NCBI GenBank assembly: GCA_024643945.1
Contig: JAHELX010000133.1
Coordinates: forward strand, 1-11,715
Direction of reading: 5' to 3'
From: Anaerolineales bacterium
GTDB taxonomy: Bacteria > Chloroflexota > Anaerolineae > 4572-78 > NAK82
Length of the DNA: 11,715 nucleotides
Under the pieces are notes generated by a model that saw only the letters and a list, made by a program, of their open reading frames with translations, was not told where the DNA came from and made no database searches. The translations under genes were made by a program, and so were the position numbers. Below are positions 6,279-11,715 of this stretch, one piece after another (position 1 is the first letter of the stretch; the number at the start of each line of letters is the position of its first letter).

Positions 6279-7868
6279 TTACGACGAGAACGTGCCTTGC
6301 TTGGCCCACAGGTCCTGAATGGCTTGTGGGTAATTCTTTCGTTCCCCGCGCCAGGCCTCGATCTGACCCAGGCGACCAATACGGTCGGTGATCTTTTGCC
6401 ATGCGTCAGCCGTGTCCTTAAGCGCTGCCTCTGCGCCTTTCTCCCCGGCGAAGGCCTGTTGCAAGTTCAGGTTCAGGTTGTCCAGGTATTCGGCGGCGCC
6501 ACGTAGAGCCAGGTCGGCGAAGGTTTCCTCAGTGAGGTTCAGCAAGACGGGCATGAAGTCAGCGCCGTAGGCTTTTTTCATCTTATCGTCCTCGAACCAC
6601 GGTTTGCGGAAAGGATCCAGGGTGCCGACTCGCGAGATAGCATCCAGGCCTACCTGGGGGCCGCAGAACCACTGCATGAAGCAATAGGCTGCCTCGGGGG
6701 CCTTGCCGTATCTTGAGACGCTGAAGCTCCAACCCACCGCGTGCGGATCAGCGCGGACCAAGACGCTGTCATGCATAGTGCCGGGTACGTTCATGTAGCC
6801 CACTTTGCCTACGATCTTGGACGTCTCTGGATCCTGCGCCCATTTGCCGAGACTGGCCCAGGCCCACGCAAAGAAAACCGAGCCCTCCGGGAAGCGACTA
6901 TAAGCTACCGACCAGTCGCCGGTAACGGCGTCGGGCCACATGGTGTTTTGAGTGAGATTGATCTGCTCCTCCAAGGCGGTGACGCCTGCATCGGAGACGA
7001 TGAGAGGATCCATGTTGTCATTGAAATAGGCCCCGCCCTTAGAGACGAAGCGCGCGGCCCACGCAGTGTAGGCAAAGTAACGTTCGGCGTACATGTGGGC
7101 GCCTCGCATGCTCTGGTCTGGTCGGTCGAAGAAGGCGACCCATTCGTCGAACTCGTTCCAGGTATTAGGGATCTCAAGTTTGCGGCCGTATTTGTCCTCA
7201 AAGGCTTTGGCCTCGTTGGGATCCTCCATAATGTCTTTACGGTAGAAGAGGCTGAAGGCGTCGTCATCGGCGCCCGTGGCAAAGCGCCGCCCCTTGTAGA
7301 GTGAAGTGAACCTATCAAGCGGTGGCACATAGGCATTAGGCCCGTGGTCGATTTCTGGATCGTACTTGGCCCACCAGTCAGTCTGGTCAACGATCAGACC
7401 AGCTTCTGCCATATCGCCGATCCAGTTGCAGAAGGTGAGGAATATGTCGTAGTCCCCGGTGCGAACCACGGCTTCGTTCATAGCTTTGGTGTAAATATCT
7501 GATTCCAGGCCGATCTCGGCGCTTTGGAAATTCAGACCGGTGAGCTTCTTCCACTCCTCCAAGGCTGGCACGATGTTGTTGCGCTGGCCGGAGTGGTGCA
7601 TAATGGTGAAGGTATCACCGTCTTTGATCTTGCCGGCCGCTTTGAGCGCTTGGATGCCGTTCAAGGCACGCTCCTCAGGTGTTGCTCCTTCCACGACGGC
7701 CACAGCGGCCGCTGGCGCTTCCTCAGTGGGGGCCGGCGTAGCTGGCGCCGGGGCGCATTGGGCAGCGACCAGGCCAGTCGCAGCCAATGTACTCAGCTTC
7801 AGGAAATCGCGTCGCGTGAGACCTCTCTGTTGGGCGAAGTTGCTGCGCGTCTCCTTGTTCTCTGCCAT
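6279..7868 (-). CDS. ABC solute-binding protein, Tat-exported lipoprotein
   Basis: A 529-residue extracytoplasmic binding protein. The N-terminus carries a twin-arginine motif RRDFLK (19-24), a hydrophobic stretch, and a lipobox-like VAAQC with acceptor Cys38 (Gln at -1 is unusual). An Ala/Pro/Thr linker, APAPATPAPTEEAP, follows, typical of membrane-anchored binding proteins of Chloroflexota-like bacteria. The mature part has the family-1 (MalE-like) layout: TFTIMHH near 87, a DYDIFLTF segment near 139, an aromatic-rich ligand cleft region (FFAWAWASLGKW) and GYMNVPG further on. It is longer than most MalE-type proteins (about 400-450), as are the large binding proteins I recall for glycerol-type importers. 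AAGGAGGAG precedes the ATG. Export in folded form by Tat and anchoring at the outer face of the membrane is inferred. The ligand is unknown; gene context suggests a sugar acid, polyol or related compound. Confidence 0.93.
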   Translation of the reverse strand: MAENKETRSNFAQQRGLTRRDFLKLSTLAATGLVAAQCAPAPATPAPTEEAPAAAVAVVEGATPEERALNGIQALKAAGKIKDGDTFTIMHHSGQRNNIVPALEEWKKLTGLNFQSAEIGLESDIYTKAMNEAVVRTGDYDIFLTFCNWIGDMAEAGLIVDQTDWWAKYDPEIDHGPNAYVPPLDRFTSLYKGRRFATGADDDAFSLFYRKDIMEDPNEAKAFEDKYGRKLEIPNTWNEFDEWVAFFDRPDQSMRGAHMYAERYFAYTAWAARFVSKGGAYFNDNMDPLIVSDAGVTALEEQINLTQNTMWPDAVTGDWSVAYSRFPEGSVFFAWAWASLGKWAQDPETSKIVGKVGYMNVPGTMHDSVLVRADPHAVGWSFSVSRYGKAPEAAYCFMQWFCGPQVGLDAISRVGTLDPFRKPWFEDDKMKKAYGADFMPVLLNLTEETFADLALRGAAEYLDNLNLNLQQAFAGEKGAEAALKDTADAWQKITDRIGRLGQIEAWRGERKNYPQAIQDLWAKQGTFSS

Positions 7869-7886
7869 TTTGACACTCCTCCTTCA

Positions 7887-7950
7887 CTACATCAAAGAGA
7901 CAATGCACAGTTGGCTCATTCTATGGCGTATGCTTCATACCTTCCTCCTT
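7887..7950 (-). other. possible leader mini-ORFs before binding-protein gene
   Basis: In the 107-base gap after the RraA-like gene, a near-ideal ribosome binding site, AAGGAGG (7950-7944), stands five bases before an ATG at 7938. That ATG opens only five codons (MKHTP, stop at 7923-7921). Two bases after this stop another ATG (7919) opens ten codons (MSQLCIVSLM, stop 7889-7887), without its own site. Neither is in frame with the binding-protein gene. This could be a translated leader affecting its expression, or a relic; only the sequence pattern is seen. Confidence 0.35.
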
Positions 7951-7975
7951 ATTCTCTTTCAGTAGCCCATATAGT

Positions 7976-8656
7976 CTATAACCTGCCGAACTCTGCCAGC
8001 AGTTCTTCTACGGACTTGCCTTCTCGGATCCTGGCCCGCGTTTGCTCTTCTTTGTCAGCCTGCTCACGAGCCTTTTCCAGGATCTCTGCTGCGTGCTCTA
8101 AGGGGACGACTGTGACGCCGATTTCGTCGCCCAGCACAATATCGCCCGGATTGACGACCACACCGGCACATTGGATGGGCACGTTGATCTCAATCGGCTC
8201 CATGCGGCCCGAATACGGAGTGTGCGTAGAGCGAGGCACGATCGCTTTGGAGAAGATGAAGAAACCCAGGTCGCGGATTTCGTCGGTGTCGCGAATGGCA
8301 CCGTCGACGACGGCTCCTACTACACCTTTCATGTTACACAGGCCTGCCATGAGCCCGCCCCAGATGGAGGTCTCCGTTTCCCCGGCCGCATCGACAACAA
8401 TTACGTCTCCCTCTTGCGCGACTGCCAGGGCATCCAGACAATCCACCTGGTTTCCAGGCTCAAGGCGCACGGTAAGGGCTGGTCCTACGAAGCGGGTATC
8501 GGTGGTAAGGGGTGTTATGTAGCTGTGCATCACCCCGGCTCGTTCCTGCGCGTCGGCTACTACACACGAGGGGCTATAGATTTTGAGCAAATCCTTGAAG
8601 CCCTGCAAAATCTCGGGATCGGGCGCTTTGTCGCGCTGGTTGATGATCTTGCGCAT
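7976..8656 (-). CDS. RraA-like protein / HMG-aldolase-family pyruvate aldolase or decarboxylase
   Basis: A 226-residue protein of the RraA fold family. This includes class II 4-hydroxy-4-methyl-2-oxoglutarate (HMG) and 4-carboxy-4-hydroxy-2-oxoadipate aldolases as well as the RNase E inhibitor RraA. The motif that separates the enzymes, G-x20-R-D-x2-E/D, is present: G101, R122, D123 and E126 (GGLM... then AIRDTDEI). A divalent-metal, pyruvate-releasing aldolase or oxaloacetate decarboxylase is therefore more likely than an RNase E regulator. Also visible are GDEIGV (177-182) and a charged helical C-terminus. AAGGAGAG supports the ATG at 8656. It lies 20 bases downstream of the IclR gene and shares the operon with a second, mechanistically different aldolase. 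Older databases often mislabel this family as demethylmenaquinone methyltransferase. Confidence 0.88.
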   Translation of the reverse strand: MRKIINQRDKAPDPEILQGFKDLLKIYSPSCVVADAQERAGVMHSYITPLTTDTRFVGPALTVRLEPGNQVDCLDALAVAQEGDVIVVDAAGETETSIWGGLMAGLCNMKGVVGAVVDGAIRDTDEIRDLGFFIFSKAIVPRSTHTPYSGRMEPIEINVPIQCAGVVVNPGDIVLGDEIGVTVVPLEHAAEILEKAREQADKEEQTRARIREGKSVEELLAEFGRL

Positions 8657-8676
8657 TCATCTCTCCTTTTTTGTTT

Positions 8677-9507
8677 TTAATGGGACTGTTCAGCACCGTG
8701 GCCGCCTTCGCGGTAACCGAGTCTGGTTGAGATGCTACGTGCGGTCTCCCGTGTCTTGTTGACCAGCTCCAGGTTGGTTTCGAGAGGCTCCATGCGACCG
8801 GCCGGACCAGACACACTGATGGCAGCCACCGCGTTGCCCGTCATGTCAAAAATTGGCGCAGCCACGCAGCGGACTTCTGCCTCGTGCTCCCCTCGATCAA
8901 GGGCATAACCCTGGCGACGCACACTCTCCAGATGATCTATCAATTCGTCTAAACTTTGGATAGTCGCCTCGCTGTAGCGATGGAGGCCAACTTGCTCAAA
9001 GTGACTCCGGATGAGTTCTGGGGAAATATATGCCAGGAGGACCTTGCCCACGCCCGTGCAATAAGCTGGTGAACGTCCCCCAACCCGTGAGGACATCAGC
9101 CCGATAGCGTGCAGCCCATGTAGCTTTTCTACGTAGACCACTTCCATCTTGTCCAGCACGGCCAGGTGGACCGTCTCTTTGGTATCATCTCGAAGCGTTT
9201 CCAGTGCAGGCAGTGCGGCCTGACGAACATCGTTGCTTTCGTGATAGGCTCGAGCCAACTCCAGACAACCCAGGCCTGGTCTATATGCACCGGACTGCCC
9301 ATCACGCTCCACGTAACTGTTGTAGGCCAGAGTCGCCAGGAGGCGAAAGGTCGTGCTGCTGTTAATGCCAATTTCCTCACTCAACTCTGTCAAAGTGCGC
9401 GGCTTGCCATCCGACAGCACTGACAAAATGCGGACGGCCCTATCCACCGCTCGAATGTTGTAACGATTTTCTTTTTGCTCCACTTCTTGCTTATTCCTAA
9501 CCTTCAT
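8677..9507 (-). CDS. IclR-family transcriptional regulator
   Basis: A 276-residue regulator when started at the ATG at 9507, 19 bases after the aldolase stop. The frame is open back to 9603, but that would overlap the aldolase gene. The ribosome binding site is weak (GGGGA 12 bases upstream), so coupling to the aldolase gene is possible. The winged helix-turn-helix covers about 18-70 (AVRILSVL, TLTELSEEIGI, recognition helix near SSTTFRLLATL). The effector-binding domain runs from about 85 to 262, with family landmarks TGVGKVLLAY (151-160) and EVRCVAAPIFD (211-221). IclR proteins usually sense a small organic acid, sugar acid or aromatic intermediate and repress or activate the neighbouring operon. 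Lying inside the operon, it probably controls it, perhaps through the palindrome at 10299-10336. The effector is unknown. Confidence 0.93.
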   Translation of the reverse strand: MKVRNKQEVEQKENRYNIRAVDRAVRILSVLSDGKPRTLTELSEEIGINSSTTFRLLATLAYNSYVERDGQSGAYRPGLGCLELARAYHESNDVRQAALPALETLRDDTKETVHLAVLDKMEVVYVEKLHGLHAIGLMSSRVGGRSPAYCTGVGKVLLAYISPELIRSHFEQVGLHRYSEATIQSLDELIDHLESVRRQGYALDRGEHEAEVRCVAAPIFDMTGNAVAAISVSGPAGRMEPLETNLELVNKTRETARSISTRLGYREGGHGAEQSH

Positions 9508-9526
9508 CAGACTATAATGTCCCCAT

Positions 9527-10174
9527 TTAGCCTGCGCGCCCTCTTTCCACTTCCTCCCGGAAGCGGCGGGCGCGCTCAGAGATGGTGTCAAATTCACGAG
9601 CATCCAACAGCTTCTGGTTCACCAACGCGCTCCCAACCGCCACGATTTCGCACCCAGCGCGGATAAAGTCAGCCGTTGTATCCAGATCCACGCCACCGAC
9701 CGGCATCAATTTGATCTGAGGAAGAGGAGCTTTGACCGCTTTGATATACGCCGGGCCCCCCACACTTGCCGGGAATACTTTGACTATGTCAGCGCCTGCC
9801 TCCCACGCAGCGAGAATCTCGGTAGGCGTATAAGCCCCTGGCATAACCGGCACAGAATAGCGTTTGCAAAGCTCGATAGTCTTCATGTTTAGTGTGGGAC
9901 AAACTACAAATTGGGCGCCAGCCAGGATCGCTGCCCGCGCACTCTCTGGGTCCAACACGGAACCGACACCAAATGACACATCAGGACCATACCTGGCAAC
10001 CGCCTGGCTGATCACACTCAGGGCACCCGGTGTGGTTATGGTCACCTCAATGGCATTCACGCCGCCTGCCTTTATCGCGTCGGCAGCAGCCAGCAGTTGA
10101 TCAGAGCTCTTGGCTCGCATGATGGCCACCACGCCTGTCTGACGGATGAGTTCTAGCCGATCTTCTTTGCGCAT
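9527..10174 (-). CDS. KDPG/KHG aldolase-family class I aldolase
   Basis: A 215-residue TIM-barrel aldolase of the Eda/DgoA family, first gene of the operon. The Schiff-base lysine is K132 (GADIVKVFPAS) and the acid/base glutamate is E43 (NAIEVTITTPGA); MPVGGV at 157-162 forms the phosphate-side loop. E. coli Eda has Arg where this protein has T47 (EVTITT instead of EVTLRT), as in several family members with other substrates, so 2-keto-3-deoxy-6-phosphogluconate itself is not assured. The start at 10174 is chosen because GGAGG lies six bases upstream; eleven more in-frame codons upstream lack support. The reaction expected is cleavage of a 2-keto-3-deoxy (phospho)acid or 2-keto-4-hydroxy acid into pyruvate plus an aldehyde, in the cytoplasm. 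Its place at the head of the operon points to sugar-acid-type catabolism. Confidence 0.93.
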   Translation of the reverse strand: MRKEDRLELIRQTGVVAIMRAKSSDQLLAAADAIKAGGVNAIEVTITTPGALSVISQAVARYGPDVSFGVGSVLDPESARAAILAGAQFVVCPTLNMKTIELCKRYSVPVMPGAYTPTEILAAWEAGADIVKVFPASVGGPAYIKAVKAPLPQIKLMPVGGVDLDTTADFIRAGCEIVAVGSALVNQKLLDAREFDTISERARRFREEVERGRAG

Positions 10175-10195
10175 TGCCTCCCTCCAAGAACCAAG

Positions 10196-10219
10196 AAAAA
10201 AGATCAAGCAACGCTTAAT
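10196..10219 (-). terminator. candidate leader terminator (attenuator) before the aldolase gene
   Basis: Reading the minus strand, ATTAAGC-GTT-GCTTGAT (10219-10203) forms a 7-bp stem with one T-G wobble and a 3-base loop. It is followed by C and six T (10201-10196), and ends about ten bases before the aldolase ribosome binding site. It lies in the 5' leader, not after a gene. An upstream GTCAAGC (10265-10259) can pair with the same GCTTGAT with equal length, so a competing structure is possible. The stem is short and AT-rich, so termination may be weak. Confidence 0.4.
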
Positions 10220-10298
10220 GTCAGATATTCATCGTCGAAATCTGGCCAAAAACGAAACGCTTGACCTCAACCCTACCTTACTTGATTTAAGGGGATGG

Positions 10299-10336
10299 AT
10301 GAAATGGGTTTTTTATGTAGTAAAAAATAATTTCAT
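10299..10336. promoter_or_regulatory. AT-rich palindrome at the operon start site, candidate operator
   Basis: Outer arms ATGAAAT (10299-10305) and ATTTCAT (10330-10336) enclose inner arms TTTTTTA (10309-10315) and TAAAAAA (10321-10327), with a 5-base centre TGTAG; one side carries an extra base. It lies within a few bases downstream of the predicted transcription start. TGAAA/TTTCA palindromes are typical of IclR-type operators, so the IclR protein of this operon is the natural candidate. It could instead fold in the leader RNA. Confidence 0.45.
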
Positions 10337-10347
10337 TCAGCAAAATT

Positions 10348-10376
10348 ACTATATCATGGTTTGGGATGCTTGTCAA
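10348..10376 (-). promoter_or_regulatory. sigma-70-type promoter of the catabolic operon
   Basis: On the minus strand TTGACA (10376-10371) is separated by exactly 17 bases from TATAGT (10353-10348), one mismatch from a perfect consensus pair. The start would be near 10341, giving a leader of about 167 bases before the aldolase ATG. Such a long leader leaves room for the palindrome and the hairpin described there. Confidence 0.7.
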
Positions 10377-10420
10377 CACCTTTTTTATCAGATTCTGTTG
10401 CTGAAAGATATCTGACAGCC

Positions 10421-10472
10421 CAGGCATAGGCGGCTTCACAGGCCCATTCTACATTCACTTGCGATATGCCTG
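10421..10472. repeat. 8-bp inverted repeat overlapping the plus-strand promoter
   Basis: CAGGCATA (10421-10428) and TATGCCTG (10465-10472) are exact reverse complements. The second arm lies between the -35 and -10 boxes of the SDR promoter, a position suited to repression. With 36 bases between the arms it may also be chance. Confidence 0.3.
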
Positions 10473-10487
10473 TCTCCGCGCTATAAT
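10459..10487 (+). promoter_or_regulatory. sigma-70-type promoter of the SDR-NUDIX unit
   Basis: TTGCGA (10459-10464), 17 bases, then a perfect TATAAT (10482-10487). The start would fall near 10494, about 52 bases before the ATG at 10546. This also argues against a TTG start at 10459 for the SDR gene, since that codon is the -35 box. Confidence 0.65.
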
Positions 10488-10545
10488 CTGGCGTAACACA
10501 TCAATCCCACTTAACGCGATCAGATTGAAAGGAAGAGACAAGCCT

Positions 10546-11340
10546 ATGGACCTGGATCTGCAAAACAGAGTTGCACTGGTGACCGGTTCGAGCCAGGGAT
10601 TGGGTCGGGCCTGCGCCCATGCAATTAGTGCCGAGGGAGCCAAAGTTGCCATCTGCGCCCGCAATGAAAAAGTGTTGCGCACCACTGCCGACGAAATTGC
10701 CCGTAACACAGGCAATGAGGTGTTGGCCATTGCTGCCGACCTGACATCTGCTCGCGATTGCAAGCGGGTGGTGAAAGAGACGGTTGACTTTTTCGGCGGG
10801 TTGCATGTATTGGTCACGAACAACGGCGGCCCTCCAGCCGGCTACTTCTTCGAGTTCGAGGACAATGACTGGTACCGCGTCGTAGATCTCACCTTGATGA
10901 GCGCTGTCCGTCTCATACGCGCGGCGGCGCCGCATATGCAGGCACAGAAGTGGGGTCGCATTGTCAACCTGGTATCTTACTCAGTCAAGGAACCTATTGA
11001 CAATCTCATCCTGTCTAATTCCATTCGAGCCAGCGTGATTGGGCTGGCCAAGACACTAGCCAATCAATTGGCCGTAGACAACATCACGGTCAATAACGTG
11101 TGCCCAGCCTACATCCTTACCGAACGGGTGCGTGAATTGGCCGAGGATACAGCTCGACGTAGCGACAAGTCGGTGGACGAGATTGTGAAGGATTACGCCA
11201 GCCCCGTCCCGCTGGGGCGCCTTGGCACACCAGAGGAGTTGGCGGATTTGGTGACTTTTCTGGCCTCTGAGCGAGCCAGCTACATCACTGGTCAGTCCAT
11301 CGCCTTGGACGGAGGACGGACCAAGTTCTTATTAGGATAG
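10546..11340 (+). CDS. atypical SDR-family protein lacking the YxxxK catalytic pair
   Basis: A 264-residue short-chain dehydrogenase fold protein. The cofactor loop TGSSQGLG (13-20) is intact, and R39 after the second strand (ICARN) suggests NADP. The active site is not canonical. Aligning on GLAKTLA, the YxxxK position reads S157-N-S-I-R161, the usual Asn of the tetrad is T116, and NNAG is replaced by TNNGG (91-95). S144 (NLVSYS) remains. The C-terminal YITGQSIALDGG is normal. I recall a recognised BKR-like SDR subgroup without the usual tetrad, including Aeropyrum APE0912, which this resembles. The ATG at 10546 follows a rather distant AAAGGA; it is chosen over an upstream TTG that is part of the promoter. 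It is divergent from the operon, so a linked role is possible. FabG-type annotation would be unsafe. Confidence 0.9.
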   Translation: MDLDLQNRVALVTGSSQGLGRACAHAISAEGAKVAICARNEKVLRTTADEIARNTGNEVLAIAADLTSARDCKRVVKETVDFFGGLHVLVTNNGGPPAGYFFEFEDNDWYRVVDLTLMSAVRLIRAAAPHMQAQKWGRIVNLVSYSVKEPIDNLILSNSIRASVIGLAKTLANQLAVDNITVNNVCPAYILTERVRELAEDTARRSDKSVDEIVKDYASPVPLGRLGTPEELADLVTFLASERASYITGQSIALDGGRTKFLLG

Positions 11341-11347
11341 ATGGTGA

Positions 11348-11715
11348 ATGGATCGAATTTTAGGAACCCTCGTCTATGCCCGGCACAGCACGTCTCCGAA
11401 TGGAGGCCTGCCCTCACTCGGGGACGCGCAAGTGCTCATGCTGCACCGCAACAAAGAGCCGAACAAAGGGTTGTGGGTTGCGCCGGGGGGAAAAGTAGAG
11501 ATGTACGAAGCCCCGTTGGAGTGTGCCATGCGTGAACTGCGCGAAGAGACAGGGTTGATAGCGCGCAGTATGACCCTGCGCGGCCTGGCCACCGAGGTGT
11601 CGCCACGCGATGACTACCAATGGCTTCTCTTCATCTACGTTACCGATGATTTCGAGGGCGAACTCATTCAATGTAATGAGGGGCACCTGGCCTGGGTAAA
11701 CGTGAATGCGGTACC
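11348..11715 (+). CDS. NUDIX hydrolase (3' end outside window)
   Basis: The reading frame beginning MDRILGTLVYARHS stays open to the window end (122 complete codons). It contains a perfect NUDIX box, G-x5-E-x7-REUxEExGU: G48, E54, then RELREETGL at 62-70, where U is a bulky hydrophobic residue. The preceding GLWVAPGG is the usual lead-in strand of MutT/8-oxo-dGTPase-like members. These enzymes hydrolyse nucleoside diphosphates linked to another moiety using Mg or Mn. The ATG lies 7 bases after the SDR stop, with AGGA (11334-11337) ten bases before it, so the two are probably co-transcribed. Another ATG at 11341 is in a different frame with no NUDIX residues. The substrate and any link to the catabolic operon are unknown; it may be a housekeeping sanitation enzyme. 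Confidence 0.88.
   Translation, partial: MDRILGTLVYARHSTSPNGGLPSLGDAQVLMLHRNKEPNKGLWVAPGGKVEMYEAPLECAMRELREETGLIARSMTLRGLATEVSPRDDYQWLLFIYVTDDFEGELIQCNEGHLAWVNVNAV

Larger units (their letters stand above)
10219..10417. repeat. 10-bp inverted repeat pair TGTCAGATAT/ATATCTGACA
   Basis: TGTCAGATAT at 10219-10228 and its exact reverse complement at 10408-10417 flank the operon promoter. The core hexamer TCAGAT recurs at 10388-10393 and 10520-10525. These may be half-sites of a regulator, arranged for looping between the two sides of the promoter. The factor is unknown. Confidence 0.4.
10175..10545. other. divergent intergenic control region
   Basis: These 371 bases between the divergent aldolase and SDR genes hold no credible protein gene and are clearly more AT-rich than the flanking coding DNA, especially 10280-10390. 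They contain outward-facing promoters for both transcription units, a palindrome at the predicted operon start site, four TCAGAT/ATCTGA hexamers, and a leader hairpin with a T-run. Only the ribosome binding sites and these elements are recognised; no tRNA or known riboswitch was seen. Confidence 0.85.

Noticed and set aside
7524..8522. A 332-codon plus-strand open frame across the binding-protein start, the gap and the RraA-like gene.
   Set aside because: It runs antisense to two clear genes and is low-complexity Ser/Thr/Pro/Arg-rich; no motif or ribosome binding site supports it.
9508..9603. An N-terminal extension of the IclR gene to 9603.
   Set aside because: It would overlap the aldolase coding sequence by about 77 bases and adds residues outside the IclR family; the ATG at 9507 gives a normal length.
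10459..10545. A TTG start for the plus-strand SDR at 10459.
   Set aside because: The TTG is part of the -35 box, and the extension lies before the usual SDR N-terminus; the ATG at 10546 gives the standard length.
11341..11535. A 64-codon ORF from the ATG at 11341.
   Set aside because: It overlaps the NUDIX frame in another phase and shows no recognisable features, while the frame from 11348 carries a perfect NUDIX box.
1..11715. CRISPR arrays, tRNA/rRNA genes, insertion sequences or phage genes.
   Set aside because: No regularly spaced repeats, transposase motifs, terminal inverted repeats or RNA-gene signatures were seen; the gene set is an ordinary, though unusual in detail, metabolic locus.
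11710..11715. The window ends exactly in GGTACC, a KpnI-type palindrome.
   Set aside because: One edge matching a 6-base palindrome is easily chance, and no matching site starts the window.

Overview
The window is one long catabolic locus from a bacterium. All genes from about 10.17 kb down to base 1 lie on the minus strand and are very closely spaced. Two further genes lie on the plus strand at the right end, behind a divergent promoter region. The best hint of the host is the solute-binding protein: a twin-arginine signal (RRDFLK) runs into a lipoprotein-type cysteine and an Ala/Pro/Thr linker. With moderately GC-rich coding DNA, this looks like Chloroflexota (Anaerolineae/Caldilineae type). 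That placement is inference from style, not from a marker gene.

In transcription order the minus-strand operon holds: a KDPG/KHG-type class I aldolase (9527-10174), an IclR-family regulator (8677-9507), an RraA/HMG-aldolase-like protein (7976-8656), a complete ABC importer, an M24 creatinase/Xaa-Pro hydrolase-fold enzyme (897-2075), an NAD-type short-chain dehydrogenase (79-849), and the first 21 codons of one more gene (1-63). The importer comprises a Tat lipoprotein solute-binding protein (6279-7868), MalF-like and MalG-like permeases (5253-6200, 4361-5239) and two MalK-like ATPases (3238-4356, 2135-3238). Several junctions are overlaps or gaps of 4-20 bases, so the set is probably co-transcribed. 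A reasonable reading is uptake of a sugar-acid- or polyol-like compound, hydrolytic trimming and/or oxidation inside the cell, and cleavage to pyruvate plus an aldehyde, under IclR control. The actual substrate cannot be read from the sequence.

The most striking feature is the ATPase pair. One subunit has lost the Walker B glutamate and the Q-loop glutamine; the other has lost the LSGGQ signature and the D-loop aspartate. Every change falls on the same one of the two composite ATP sites of a heterodimer. The locus therefore appears to encode an asymmetric, obligately heterodimeric MalK-type engine, in a transporter class usually powered by two identical subunits.

The 371-base intergenic region (10175-10545) is AT-rich and dense with signals. 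It holds a near-consensus sigma-70 promoter for the operon (TTGACA-17-TATAGT), a good promoter for the plus-strand genes (TTGCGA-17-TATAAT), a palindrome at the operon's predicted start site, repeated TCAGAT hexamers including a 10-bp inverted pair, and a leader terminator-like hairpin with a competing upstream segment. On the plus strand, an SDR-fold protein lacking the YxxxK catalytic pair (10546-11340) is followed by a NUDIX hydrolase (11348 to the window end, incomplete).
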